A DNA stretch of 64,000 bases from Rubrimonas cliftonensis (GTDB lineage Bacteria; Pseudomonadota; Alphaproteobacteria; Rhodobacterales; Rhodobacteraceae): NCBI RefSeq assembly GCF_900107585.1, contig NZ_FNQM01000001.1, positions 434,001 to 498,000 of the forward strand, given 5' to 3'. Both the position numbers and the translations under genes were made by a program. Of the stretch, positions 6,827-15,433 are shown one piece after another (the stretch's first letter is position 1; the number at the start of each line of letters is the position of its first letter). The notes below the pieces were generated by a model. It saw nothing but the letters and a program-made list of their open reading frames with translations, searched no databases and was not told the DNA's origin.

Positions 6827-8032
6827 TCAGACCTTCGCCAACCCGGTCAGGTGGCCGAGGTTCTTGAAGAAGATGCGGACATGGGCCAGCGGCTTCGCCT
6901 TCACCAGTTCCTTGTTCATGTAGGCGTCGAAGGTGAGTTCCTGAATGTCCTTGTCGCGACACATGGCGACGAAGCGCTCGCGGCGGTTGTCGCTGGAATA
7001 CCAGTACTTCTGCATCTGGCCGAGGATCCAGAACACGCCGCCATGCAGTCGCATGAAGCGCTTGCGCGCGGTGGCGAGCTTGCGCGGGTCTCCGCTCGTC
7101 AGCGTCGCGTGGGCGGCGTCGGCGGCGAAGCGGCCGCCCAGCATCGCGTAGTAGATCCCCTCTCCTGAGGCCGGCGCCACGACGCCCGAGGCGTCTCCGG
7201 CCAGCACCACATCGCGCCCGTTATCCCATTTCGCGAGCGGTTTCAGCGGGATCGGAGCGCCCTCGCGCCTGATCGTCTCGGCGCCGCTCAGGCCCGAGGC
7301 CGCGCGCAGGTCGGCTGTCGCCTGCTTCAGCGACACGCCGTCGAGCTCGGTGCCCATGCCCACGCTGGTGGTCGCGCCATGGGGAAAGACCCAGCCGTAG
7401 AAGTCCGGCGAGATGCGTCCGTCATAGATCACGTCGCACTGCTGCGCGTCCCAGTCCCGCCCCTCCGGCGAGCGGACGATCTCGTGATAGGCGATGACGT
7501 AGGGGATCGCGTCGCCGCCCGGCACCTCCTGCCGGGCGACGTTGGAGCGCGCGCCGTCGGCGCCGATCACCACCCGCGCCCGCACCCGCGTCTCCGCGCC
7601 CATCGAGGCGTCGCCCTTCGGCCGATAGACGACCTGCGCCACGCCGTCGTCGCCCCGCTCGATGCGCGCGAAGGCGCCGGCGCGGCGCTCGGCGCCGGCA
7701 AGGCGCGCCCGCTCGCGCAGCCACTCGTCGAAATGCTCGCGGTCGACCATGCCGACGAAGCCGCCTTCGATGGGAATGGTGACCTTGGCGCCCTTGGGCG
7801 AGATCATCCGAGCGCGTCGCACCTTGGCGACGAGCTGGCTTTCGGGGATGTCGAAGTCCACGATCGCCTTTGGCGGAATGGCGCCGCCGCAGGGCTTGAT
7901 GCGCCCGGCGCGGTCGAGCAGCAGCACGCTGCGCCCGGCGCGGGCGAGGTCGTGCGCCGCGGTGGCGCCGGCGGGGCCGCCGCCGATCACGGCCACGTCG
8001 AATATCTCCGGCGACACAGGCTCCTGCATCAT
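6827..8032 (-). CDS. bchP: Geranylgeranyl reductase of bacteriochlorophyll synthesis
   Basis: Reduces the geranylgeranyl tail of bacteriochlorophyll to phytyl, the last step of pigment synthesis, with NADPH at the membrane. The 401-residue protein has an N-terminal FAD-binding motif (VAVIGGGPAGATAAHDLA, about residues 12-29), the family element GRIKPCGGAIPPKAI, the second FAD motif VVLAGDASGVVAPASGEGI (about residues 278-296) and a C-terminal MNKELVKAKPLAHVRIFFKN typical of BchP. It begins 4 bases after the PucC-like gene, and bchG is upstream of that, the same order as in Rhodobacter photosynthesis clusters. The start is the first of two adjacent ATGs (8032 or 8029). Confidence 0.92.
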   Translation of the reverse strand: MMQEPVSPEIFDVAVIGGGPAGATAAHDLARAGRSVLLLDRAGRIKPCGGAIPPKAIVDFDIPESQLVAKVRRARMISPKGAKVTIPIEGGFVGMVDREHFDEWLRERARLAGAERRAGAFARIERGDDGVAQVVYRPKGDASMGAETRVRARVVIGADGARSNVARQEVPGGDAIPYVIAYHEIVRSPEGRDWDAQQCDVIYDGRISPDFYGWVFPHGATTSVGMGTELDGVSLKQATADLRAASGLSGAETIRREGAPIPLKPLAKWDNGRDVVLAGDASGVVAPASGEGIYYAMLGGRFAADAAHATLTSGDPRKLATARKRFMRLHGGVFWILGQMQKYWYSSDNRRERFVAMCRDKDIQELTFDAYMNKELVKAKPLAHVRIFFKNLGHLTGLAKV

Positions 8033-8036
8033 CGCG

Positions 8037-9386
8037 TCATTCTCCCGCCACAAGCGCCGCCGCGGGCGCGTCGTTTCGATAGTCCGCCCGGCCGCGCGGG
8101 GCGCCGGCCCGCTCCACGCCCACCGAGGCGCCGAGCCACGCCGCGACCATGAAGAGCGTCGCCTCCAGTGCGAACACCGCCGCATAGGCGAGCGAGGGCT
8201 CGCCGACGAGCGCGCGGGCGATGTCCACAAGCGTCGCGCCGAGCAGCCCGCCAAGCCCGAAGGCGATCGCCTGCGACGCGCCCCACAGGCCCATGCGCGC
8301 GCCCTCGCGCCCCGCCCCCGTGGCGCCGGCCAGCGCCATCATCGAGGCGATGGCCGCCACCGCGAACATCCCGTTCATGAAGCCGAGCGCGAAGACGTTG
8401 ACGGCCAGCGGCCAGCCGGGCGTAAAGGCTCCCGCCACCAACCCCGCCAGCGCCAGCCCCGAGCCGAGGCAGCCCGCGACGATCCAGAACGACAGGCGCC
8501 CCGCCGCCTCGCCCAGCAGCCGCCTGCCCGCCGCGCTCGCCGCCACCGCCGTCAGCACCATGCCGAAGAAGATGCCCGACTGCTGCTTGGCCGCCAGCGT
8601 CGTGCTCTCGCCCACGGTGAAGCCGAAGACATGGCCGGCGAAGGGCTCCAGGATCAGATCCTGCGCCGAGAAGGCCAGCATTGAAACGAAGACGAACACC
8701 GTGAAGCGTCGCGCGGCGGGCTCGGCCAGCGTCTCGCGGAGCACGTCCATGAAGGGGGTTTGCGCGGCTTCGGCCGAAGGCGCGGCCCCGCGCTCCATGC
8801 CGATCACGCCAAGCGTCGCCAGCGTCATCGCCGCCAGCGCGACGCAGCCCGCGACGGTGACGAGCCGCGCCGGCGAATAGGGGTCGAGGAAGGCGCCGGA
8901 TATGCCGGCCGTCGCGCCGAGGCCGACGATCATCATCAGCCAGACGATGGTCGCGGCCGGCGCCCGGCGCTCAGGCGCGCAGCGCGTGGCCAGCAGCGCC
9001 AGAACCGCCGTGCCCGCCGCGCCGACGCCGCCGCCGATCAGCGTGAAGGCGAAGGTCGCCAGCGCCACGCCGGGCCAGAAAGCCGTCTCCATCAGCACCG
9101 TGGCGCAGGCGGCGAGGAAGCCGCCGGTCGCCAGCGCCGCCATGCCGCCGAGAATCCACGGCGTGCGCCGCCCGCGGTCGGAGCCGTGGCCCCAGCGCGG
9201 GCGCAGCATCCCCATCGCGTAGTGCAGTCCGACCAGCAGGCCCGGCAGCATCGCCGGCAGCGCCAGCTCCACCACCATCAAGCGGTTGAGGGTGGAGGTG
9301 GTCAGCACCACGACAGCCCCGAGGCCGACCTGCGCCAGCCCCAGCCTGAAGATGCCCGCCCAGCTCAGCGGTCGCAGCGCGCCCAT
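8037..9386 (-). CDS. PucC/LhaA-family bacteriochlorophyll carrier (BCD family MFS)
   Basis: A 449-residue, roughly 12-helix membrane protein of the PucC family, thought to deliver bacteriochlorophyll for assembly of light-harvesting complexes. Indicators are RLGLAQVGLGAVVVLTTSTL at the N terminus, the LHYAMGMLRPRWGHGSDRGR loop, PFAGHVFGFTVGESTTLAA in the middle and repeated small-residue helices. Its place between bchG and bchP is that of ORF428 (bch2) of Rhodobacter, a PucC relative. Spacing is 4 bases on each side, so it is cotranscribed with both. Confidence 0.88.
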   Translation of the reverse strand: MGALRPLSWAGIFRLGLAQVGLGAVVVLTTSTLNRLMVVELALPAMLPGLLVGLHYAMGMLRPRWGHGSDRGRRTPWILGGMAALATGGFLAACATVLMETAFWPGVALATFAFTLIGGGVGAAGTAVLALLATRCAPERRAPAATIVWLMMIVGLGATAGISGAFLDPYSPARLVTVAGCVALAAMTLATLGVIGMERGAAPSAEAAQTPFMDVLRETLAEPAARRFTVFVFVSMLAFSAQDLILEPFAGHVFGFTVGESTTLAAKQQSGIFFGMVLTAVAASAAGRRLLGEAAGRLSFWIVAGCLGSGLALAGLVAGAFTPGWPLAVNVFALGFMNGMFAVAAIASMMALAGATGAGREGARMGLWGASQAIAFGLGGLLGATLVDIARALVGEPSLAYAAVFALEATLFMVAAWLGASVGVERAGAPRGRADYRNDAPAAALVAGE

Positions 9387-9390
9387 CGCC

Positions 9391-10314
9391 TCAACCCCTT
9401 CCGATCAGATGCAGCGCGCAGGCGCTGGTGAGCATCCCCAGCACGTAGAGCACGACGCCGGTGCCGTTGAACCAGGGCGCCAGCGCCTTCGGGTCGGTCA
9501 TCAGCCGCCGCATCAGCGCAAGCTGGCCGAGCAGCAGGACGGCCACGATGGCGGCGTTCCAGGGCGTGTCCCACAGCCAAAGCAGCGCAACGACGACGGC
9601 CTGCGGAACCGCCATCGCCCAGCACGCCACGCGCGCCGCGCGGGCGACGCCGAGCCGCGCCGGCAGCGAGCCGAGGCCGAACCGCACGTCCCCCTCGACC
9701 GACTTGAAGTCGTTGAGCGTCATGATGCCGTGGGCGCCAAGCCCGTAGAGTATCGCGATGGCAAAAATCTTAGGGTCGGGCGCGGCGGCGGTGACGACGG
9801 CGGCGCCGGTGATCCAGGGCAGCGTCTCGTAGGAGAGGCCGCAGACGCCGGCGCTCCACCAGCCGTTGCGCTTCAGGCGGATCGGCTCGGCGCTATAGGC
9901 CCAGGCGGCGAGCACGGCCAGCGCCGTCGCGCCGAAGGCCCAAGGCCCCAGCGCCCAGCCGAGCGCCAGCGAAAGCGCGGTCCAGACCAGCGCGATCCAC
10001 AGGCCCCAGCGGCCCGGCACGCGGCCCGATGGTATCGGCCGGTGCGGCTCGTTGATCGCGTCCACATGCCGGTCGCACCAGTCGTTCGCCGCCTGACTCA
10101 TGCCGCAGACGAGCGGGCCGGCGAGCAGCACGCCGAGCAGGATCTGCTCCCAGTGCGCGCCGAAGGCCGCGCCGGTGGAGACCACGCCGCAGAAATACGC
10201 CCACATCGGGGGAAACCATGTGACGGGCTTCAGCAAGGTGAGCACCGCCCGCGGGTCAGGCAGGCGCCCGCCCCTCGCATCTCCAGGTTCCGACAGGTTT
10301 TCGCTGACAGCCAT
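9391..10314 (-). CDS. bchG: Bacteriochlorophyll a synthase (geranylgeranyl transferase)
   Basis: UbiA-superfamily prenyltransferase that esterifies bacteriochlorophyllide a with geranylgeranyl pyrophosphate. The 307-residue protein from ATG 10314 (MAVSENLSEPGD) has about 8-9 membrane helices, the Asp-rich prenyl-pyrophosphate site NDWCDRHVDAINEPHRPIPS (about residues 74-93) and the second site TLNDFKSVEGD. The element LKPVTWFPPMWAYFCG near the N terminus is typical of BchG/ChlG. It starts a three-gene run with the PucC-like gene and bchP. The start codon sits inside a perfect 6-5-6 inverted repeat, which may bind a regulator; no TGT-N12-ACA PpsR box was found at the start. Confidence 0.93.
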   Translation of the reverse strand: MAVSENLSEPGDARGGRLPDPRAVLTLLKPVTWFPPMWAYFCGVVSTGAAFGAHWEQILLGVLLAGPLVCGMSQAANDWCDRHVDAINEPHRPIPSGRVPGRWGLWIALVWTALSLALGWALGPWAFGATALAVLAAWAYSAEPIRLKRNGWWSAGVCGLSYETLPWITGAAVVTAAAPDPKIFAIAILYGLGAHGIMTLNDFKSVEGDVRFGLGSLPARLGVARAARVACWAMAVPQAVVVALLWLWDTPWNAAIVAVLLLGQLALMRRLMTDPKALAPWFNGTGVVLYVLGMLTSACALHLIGRG

Positions 10315-10321
10315 ACTGTCA
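10305..10321. promoter_or_regulatory. Inverted repeat over the bchG start codon
   Basis: TGACAG, 5 bases, CTGTCA, with the bchG ATG in the spacer. It could be an operator or a translational element. It does not match the PpsR spacing. Confidence 0.35.
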
Positions 10322-10333
10322 ATTAAACATGAC

Positions 10334-10352
10334 GCTTTGCGCTGCGCAAAGC
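10334..10352 (-). terminator. Hairpin between clpS and bchG
   Basis: Perfect 9-base stem GCTTTGCGC / GCGCAAAGC around one central base, in the gap between clpS and bchG on the minus strand, followed by TCATGTTTAATT. Likely the clpS terminator, separating it from the pigment genes. Confidence 0.5.
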
Positions 10353-10432
10353 GGATTCGCCGCCCCAAACGCCGCACCCGCCCAAGGGGCCCAGCGCCAT
10401 TCGGCCGCCCGGCCCTATGCGCGGCTGGCGCC

Positions 10433-10738
10433 TCAGTCCTCCGGCTCGACCCTGAAGGTGAGCGGATGCCCCTCCTTGGCCGCCATGGCGTGCGCCTGCG
10501 CCGCCCTGGTCTCGGCCACTTCGCGCGTGAACACCGCCACGACGCAGGCGCCCTTCTGATGCGCGGTCAGCATCACGCGCCTGGCTTCGGCCTCGCCCAT
10601 GCGGAACACCGCCTTGAGCACGATGCAGACGAATTCGCGCGGCGTGAAGTCGTCGTTGATCAGCACGACCCGATAGAGCCTGGGCCGCGCCGAGCGCGTG
10701 ACGGTCTTCGGCCGTATGACGGTGACGATGTCAGGCAT
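10433..10738 (-). CDS. clpS: ATP-dependent Clp protease adaptor ClpS
   Basis: ClpS binds proteins bearing destabilising N-terminal residues (Leu, Phe, Tyr, Trp) and hands them to ClpAP. The 101-residue protein shows the binding-pocket motif LYRVVLINDDFTPREFVCIV and the second element MLTAHQKGACVVAVFTREVA, including the conserved His. Alphaproteobacteria often have two ClpS proteins; the tail RAAQAHAMAAKEGHPLTFRV with little N-terminal extension suggests the ClpS2 type. Start ATG 10738 has GGGAGGG upstream; 10765 is the longer alternative. The matching transferase Bpt is encoded at 56.4 kb. Confidence 0.9.
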   Translation of the reverse strand: MPDIVTVIRPKTVTRSARPRLYRVVLINDDFTPREFVCIVLKAVFRMGEAEARRVMLTAHQKGACVVAVFTREVAETRAAQAHAMAAKEGHPLTFRVEPED

Positions 10739-10785
10739 CCCCGAGGCCCTCCCCGCGCGGGACATAGCGCGCGGCGGCCGCGGCG

Positions 10786-11262
10786 TCAGGCGTCGCGAGC
10801 GTTCCGCAGGCCGTCGCCGCCGGGATCGTCCGCCGCGTCGGCGTCCGCGTCGTCGCCGACCCCGTCCTCGTCCGCGGGCGACAGCAGGTCGCGCGCGACG
10901 ACCGGCTGGGCGAACATGCGGCGCACCTCGTCCATGCGATCGTAGCTGTCATCGAGCTTGAAGGCCAGGTCAGGCGTGTATTTCGTCGTCATCGCCCGCG
11001 CCACCGAGCGGCGCAGTTCGCCCTTCGCGCGGCCTAGGGCGGCGAGCGCCTCGTCGGCGCCGCGACCGCCGAGCGGCATCACATAGGCGATGGCGTGGCG
11101 CAGGTCCGGCGTCACGCGCACCTCGGACACCGTGATCGAGGCCCCCATGAGCCCCGGCTCATGGGTGTCGCCCCGGATCAGCGCGTCGGCGAGCGCGCGA
11201 CGGATCTCCTCGCCTACCTTCAGCATGCGCTGCGAAGGGCCGGCGCTCGCTGGTCTGGCCAT
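10786..11262 (-). CDS. rbfA: Ribosome-binding factor A
   Basis: RbfA is a KH-fold protein that assists late maturation of the 30S subunit. The 158 residues contain QRMLKVGEEIRRALADALIR, SITVSEVRVTPDLRHAIAYV, ELRRSVARAMTTKYTPDLAF and DRMDEVRRMF. The last 35 residues are an acidic Asp/Gly tail not needed for the fold. It is the last gene of the rimP-nusA-ylxR-infB-rbfA operon, 21 bases after infB. Confidence 0.93.
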   Translation of the reverse strand: MARPASAGPSQRMLKVGEEIRRALADALIRGDTHEPGLMGASITVSEVRVTPDLRHAIAYVMPLGGRGADEALAALGRAKGELRRSVARAMTTKYTPDLAFKLDDSYDRMDEVRRMFAQPVVARDLLSPADEDGVGDDADADAADDPGGDGLRNARDA

Positions 11263-11283
11263 GGCAGTGCCCGAGCGCGGCCC

Positions 11284-14200
11284 TTACAGGCTGCGCTCGA
11301 TCTCCTCGGTGGTGAAGATCTCGATGACGTCGCCCTCGCGGATGTCCTCGTAGTTCTCGAAGGCCATGCCGCACTCCTGGCTCACCTGGACCTCCTTGAC
11401 CTCGTCCTTGAAGCGCTTGAGGGTCTTCAGCTTGCCTTCGTGGATCACGACGTTGTCGCGCAGCAGGCGCACGCCCGCATGGCGGCGCGCGACGCCTTCG
11501 GTGACGATGCAGCCGGCCACCTTGCCGACGTTCGAGACCTTGAACACCTGCTTGATCTCGGCGTAGCCGATGAAGGTCTCCTTGATCTCCGCCGAGAGCA
11601 GGCCCGACGCCGCCGCCTTCACGTCGTCGACGAGGTTGTAGATCACCGAATAATAGCGGATCTCCACGCCCTTCTGGTTGGCGCTCTCGCGGGCCGGCGC
11701 GTTGGCGCGGACGTTGAAGCCGATGATCGGCGCGTTCGACGCGTCGGCGAGCTGCACGTCGCTCTCGGTGATCGCGCCGACGCCCGACTGCAGCAGCCGC
11801 ACCCGCACTTCCTCGTTGCCGATCTTCTCCAGCGCCTGCGCGATGGCCTCCGCGGAGCCCTGCACGTCGGCCTTCACGAGGATCGGAAGCTCCTTCACGT
11901 TCTCGTCGGCCTTGGCCTGCGCCAGAAGCTGGTCGAGCGAGGCGCGGGCGCCCGTCGCCGCCTGCTTCTCGCGCGAGAGCCGCTGGCGGTAGTCGGCGAT
12001 CTCGCGGGCCTTGGCCTCGCTCTCGACCACGTTGAGCACGTCGCCGGCCTCGGGCGTGCCGTTGAGGCCCAGCACCTCGACCGGCGCCGAGGGTCCGGCC
12101 TCCTTGACGCGCTCACCGGCGTCGTCCACCAGCGCGCGCACCTTGCCCCACTGCTCGCCGACCACGAAGATGTCGCCCGGGCGCAGCGTGCCGCGCTGCA
12201 CCAGCACGGTGGCGACCGGGCCGCGGCCCACGTCGAGCTTCGCCTCGATCACGGCGCCCTCGGCGGGGCGGTCGGGATTGGCCTTGAGGTCGAGCACCTC
12301 GGCCTGCAGCGCGATGTTCTCCAGCAGGTCGTCGAGGCCCGCCCGCGTCACCGCGGACACCTCGACGTCGAGCACGTCGCCGCCGAGCTTCTCGACGAAC
12401 ACCTCGTGCTTGAGCAGATCCTGCCGCACCCGGTCAGGCTGCGCCGACGGCTTGTCGCACTTGTTGATCGCCACGATCATCGGCGCGCCGGCGGCCTTGG
12501 CGTGGGCGATGGCCTCCTGCGTCTGCGGCATCACGCTGTCGTCGGCGGCGACCACGAGGATGACGATGTCCGTCACCTTGGCGCCGCGCGAGCGCATCGA
12601 GGTGAAGGCCGCGTGGCCCGGCGTGTCGAGGAACGTCACCTTGGCGCCCGAGGGCGTCGTCACCTGATAGGCGCCGATGTGCTGGGTGATGCCCCCCGCC
12701 TCGCCCGAGACCACGTTGGTCTTGCGCAGCGCGTCAAGCAGCGAGGTCTTGCCGTGGTCGACGTGGCCCATGATGGTGACGACCGGCGCGCGCGGCTGGA
12801 GATCGGCGGCTGAGTCTTCTGCGGTGTCGATCACGTCCTCCACATCCGCCTCGGAGACGCGGATGAACTTGTGTCCGAATTCCTCCACCACGAGCTGCGC
12901 GGTGTCGGCGTCGAGCGACTGGTTGATGGTGGCCATGACGCCCATCTTCATGAGCGCCTTGACCACGTCGGCGCCGCGCTCGGCCATGCGGTTGGCGAGC
13001 TCCTGCACCGTGATCGCGTCGGGGATGCGCACGTCGCGCACCACGCGCTCGCGCTCGGCCTGGCCGCCCATCTTGCGCTTGTCGCGCTCCTGGCGGCGGC
13101 GCATGGCGGCGAGCGAGCGGGTGCGCCCGCCCTCGGCGCCGCCGGTGAGCTGCTCGATGGTCAGCTTGCCGGAGCGGCGCCGGTCGCCCGTGTCCTTCGT
13201 CCTGGGGGTTGCGGGGCGCTTGGGCGCCTCCACCGGCGTCGGCGCGCCGCGGGTGCGGCGGGCGGGCCGATCCTCCTCGGTCGGGATCTCGTCGGGCCGG
13301 GTGACGGCGATCGGCGACGGGCGCGCCGGCGCGGCGGCGGCAGGCTTGCGGGCGGCCTCCTCGGCCTCCTTGCGGGCGCGGGCCGCAGCCTCGGCCTGAG
13401 CGGCTTCCTCGCGCTCACGGCGCACCTGCTCCTCCGCCTCGCGGCGGGAGATCTCGTCGAGTTCCTTCTTGCGGCGCTCGGCCTCCTCGGTGCGGCGGCG
13501 TTCAGCCTCCACCTCGAGCTTCTTGCGGGCCTCCTCGTTGCGCTGGGCCGCCTCGAGCGCCTTCAGGCGACGCGCGTGCTCCTCGGGCGACAACGCCTTG
13601 TGGACGGCGCCGCGTCCTCCCTGGCGGTTGGCCGCAGAGGGGCGGCCGCCGGCCTGCTGGCCGCGCGCGGGCTGGGCGCCGGACGCCTGCCCGGCCCCGG
13701 CCTGTCCCGAACCGGCGCGCGCGACGGGTGCGGAGCCGGGCCGCCCGGCGGCAGGCTGCGGCTGAGCGGGGCGCGCCTGGGGAGCCGGGCGCGGCGCGGC
13801 GCCATCGGTCGAGGCAGGTCGCGGCGCGGCGCTTCCGGTCGGGGCCGCGGCGTCGCGGCGCGTCGCTGCGATCGGCGCCGCACGCACGGCCGCAGCCTGG
13901 CTTGCCGCAGCCGCGCTCGTGGCGGCCGGGCTCGTCGCTGCCGGGCTCGTCGCTGCCGGGCTCGTCGCTGCCGGGCTCGTGGCGGCCGGGCTCGGGGCGG
14001 CCGGGCTCGTGGCGGCCGGGCTCGTGGCAGCCTGACCCGACGCAGGCCGGCTTTCCGGAGCGGCGGCCGGCGTACTGGCCACAGGCGCCTGGTCTCCGGA
14101 CTTTTCGGCCGCGGCGCTCCCGGCGGCCTTGCTCTCGGCCTGCTTCGGCCCGGCGCCGGCGTCCGCCACGGGCGGCGTCGGCGCGGCCTTGGCCGTCGCC

Positions 14201-14634
14201 TCGCCGGCGGCGGGCGCGCCAGAGGGCGCCTCTGCGGCGGGCTTCGCCGCGGCGGGCGCCGCCGACGGCGCTTCTGCGGCAGGCTTCGCCGCGGCCGGCG
14301 CCGGCGCGGCGGCTTCCACCGGCGCGGCCGTGGAGCCGGCCGCCTCGGCGGGGCGCGCGACCGGCTTCACGACCGCGCCGCGCGGCGCCTCGCCCGCCGG
14401 CTTGGCGGGCGCGGGCCGCGTCTCCACGGCCTTGCTCTCGGCGGGGCGCACGGCGCCGGGCAGCGTGACGCCTGACGCAGGCGATGGCGCCACGACGCGC
14501 TTGCGCACCTTCTCGACCACGACGGACTTGCTCCGCCCATGCGAGAAGCTCTGACGAACCCGCGTGGTCTCGCCGCTTCCCCGCAGAGTGATCGTCCGGC
14601 CGCCGCTCTTCGTGTCGCCGTTGTCGTCGTTCAT
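11284..14634 (-). CDS. infB: Translation initiation factor IF-2
   Basis: GTPase that brings initiator tRNA to the ribosome. At 1116 residues it is long for the family because of an extended Ala/Pro/Lys/Glu-rich N-terminal region. In order: IF-2 assembly head ([20 protein letters not shown], as in alphaproteobacteria), low-complexity region about 50-350 with a five-residue repeat, charged coiled region about 350-430, IF2_N domain about 540-590, and the G domain from about 620 with GHVDHGKT (623-630), DTPGH and NKCDKP, followed by domains II-IV. The start has AAGGACGG upstream. Operon partners are ylxR (upstream) and rbfA (downstream). Confidence 0.96.
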   Translation of the reverse strand: MNDDNGDTKSGGRTITLRGSGETTRVRQSFSHGRSKSVVVEKVRKRVVAPSPASGVTLPGAVRPAESKAVETRPAPAKPAGEAPRGAVVKPVARPAEAAGSTAAPVEAAAPAPAAAKPAAEAPSAAPAAAKPAAEAPSGAPAAGEATAKAAPTPPVADAGAGPKQAESKAAGSAAAEKSGDQAPVASTPAAAPESRPASGQAATSPAATSPAAPSPAATSPAATSPAATSPAATSPAATSAAAASQAAAVRAAPIAATRRDAAAPTGSAAPRPASTDGAAPRPAPQARPAQPQPAAGRPGSAPVARAGSGQAGAGQASGAQPARGQQAGGRPSAANRQGGRGAVHKALSPEEHARRLKALEAAQRNEEARKKLEVEAERRRTEEAERRKKELDEISRREAEEQVRREREEAAQAEAAARARKEAEEAARKPAAAAPARPSPIAVTRPDEIPTEEDRPARRTRGAPTPVEAPKRPATPRTKDTGDRRRSGKLTIEQLTGGAEGGRTRSLAAMRRRQERDKRKMGGQAERERVVRDVRIPDAITVQELANRMAERGADVVKALMKMGVMATINQSLDADTAQLVVEEFGHKFIRVSEADVEDVIDTAEDSAADLQPRAPVVTIMGHVDHGKTSLLDALRKTNVVSGEAGGITQHIGAYQVTTPSGAKVTFLDTPGHAAFTSMRSRGAKVTDIVILVVAADDSVMPQTQEAIAHAKAAGAPMIVAINKCDKPSAQPDRVRQDLLKHEVFVEKLGGDVLDVEVSAVTRAGLDDLLENIALQAEVLDLKANPDRPAEGAVIEAKLDVGRGPVATVLVQRGTLRPGDIFVVGEQWGKVRALVDDAGERVKEAGPSAPVEVLGLNGTPEAGDVLNVVESEAKAREIADYRQRLSREKQAATGARASLDQLLAQAKADENVKELPILVKADVQGSAEAIAQALEKIGNEEVRVRLLQSGVGAITESDVQLADASNAPIIGFNVRANAPARESANQKGVEIRYYSVIYNLVDDVKAAASGLLSAEIKETFIGYAEIKQVFKVSNVGKVAGCIVTEGVARRHAGVRLLRDNVVIHEGKLKTLKRFKDEVKEVQVSQECGMAFENYEDIREGDVIEIFTTEEIERSL
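13914..14033. repeat. 15-base tandem repeats inside infB
   Basis: About eight units of 15 bases, e.g. GCTCGTCGCTGCCGG and the variant GCTCGTGGCGGCCGG, encode consecutive ATSPA pentapeptides in the N-terminal region of IF-2 (one unit reads APSPA). Three adjacent copies (13930-13974) are identical at DNA level, so the array probably changes length between strains. All changes of whole units keep the frame. Confidence 0.85.
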
Positions 14635-14738
14635 GAACCGTCCTTCGCAAGGGCGCGCCGCGCGCGTCCTTCATCCTGTCGTCCCGCCGACCCCACATGA
14701 GCCGACCCCGTGCCGTCCGTCGCCGCCGCCGGCGGTCG

Positions 14739-15404
14739 TCAGTCGGGAACGCAATCCGGACCGCTGGACGCCTTCGCCCCGGTCCCGGCGTTTCCGCCTT
14801 CGTCAGCGTTCCGGCTGCGGAACCCCGCGAGCCGCCGCGCCTCGCGCACTGCGCGATCGGCTGCGCCGCCGACTCCGAGCACCGCGTGTATCACGAATGC
14901 GCGCCCGAACGCCAACCCCAGTTCTTCACGGCTCAGCGCGTCGATCAGCGCCGCGTCGCCGGCCATCGGGCGCAGCTTTGCGCGCTGCTCCTCCGAGCCG
15001 TCGCTGGCCTCCAGCAGGGCCGCAACCGCGCCCTGCTTGAGCCGCGCCTTGACCTTCTCGAAGCCCGTCGCCGCCAGTCCGGCCTTCCGGGCGATGCCCA
15101 GCGCCTCCACCGCGCGGCGCGCGAGCCCCTGCTCCACCATCTCCGCCAGACCCTCCGGCGGCCGCGCCGGGGCCTTGAATCCCCGGGCGAAAAGGTTGCG
15201 CTTAGCCGCCTTCTCAACTTCCGCGCGCGTCGCCGAAACCCAGACGCCGCGCCCCGGCAGCCGCTCGGCCAGATCGGGCGTCACGATACCCTCCGGCGAC
15301 AGCGCAAAGCGAATCAGCCGCGCAGCGTCGCCGGAGACGCCGGTGGCGACGCAGCGCCGCTCCGGTCCCGTCTCGATCTCGGGCCGCCGACCGCCGCGCG
15401 CCAC
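14739..15404 (-). CDS. ylxR: YlxR-family RNA-binding protein with L7Ae-like domain
   Basis: A 221-residue protein with an N-terminal YlxR (DUF448) domain (ERRCVATGVSGDAARLIRFA, LPGRGVWVSATRAEV, about residues 15-75) and a second domain of the ribosomal L7Ae type (ARRAVEALGIARKAGLAATG, then VKARLKQGAVAALLEASD, about residues 95-185). Such fusions sit between nusA and infB in alphaproteobacteria. YlxR was described as a nucleoid or RNase P-associated RNA-binding protein in other bacteria; the role here is inferred. The start is GTG, 29 bases after nusA. Confidence 0.88.
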   Translation of the reverse strand: MARGGRRPEIETGPERRCVATGVSGDAARLIRFALSPEGIVTPDLAERLPGRGVWVSATRAEVEKAAKRNLFARGFKAPARPPEGLAEMVEQGLARRAVEALGIARKAGLAATGFEKVKARLKQGAVAALLEASDGSEEQRAKLRPMAGDAALIDALSREELGLAFGRAFVIHAVLGVGGAADRAVREARRLAGFRSRNADEGGNAGTGAKASSGPDCVPD

Positions 15405-15433
15405 CGTAGCCGTCTCCGCCTTCAGGCCGCCCC

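Noticed and set aside
9286-10326. Plus-strand open frame opposite bchG
   Set aside because: Shadow of a confirmed membrane prenyltransferase gene; no motifs.
10300-10352. PpsR/CrtJ box ahead of bchG
   Set aside because: TGT and ACA triplets are present but not at the 12-base spacing.
12871-14475. Long plus-strand open frame opposite infB
   Set aside because: It is the complement of the repetitive IF-2 N terminus, with Arg/Gly repeats. infB is certain.
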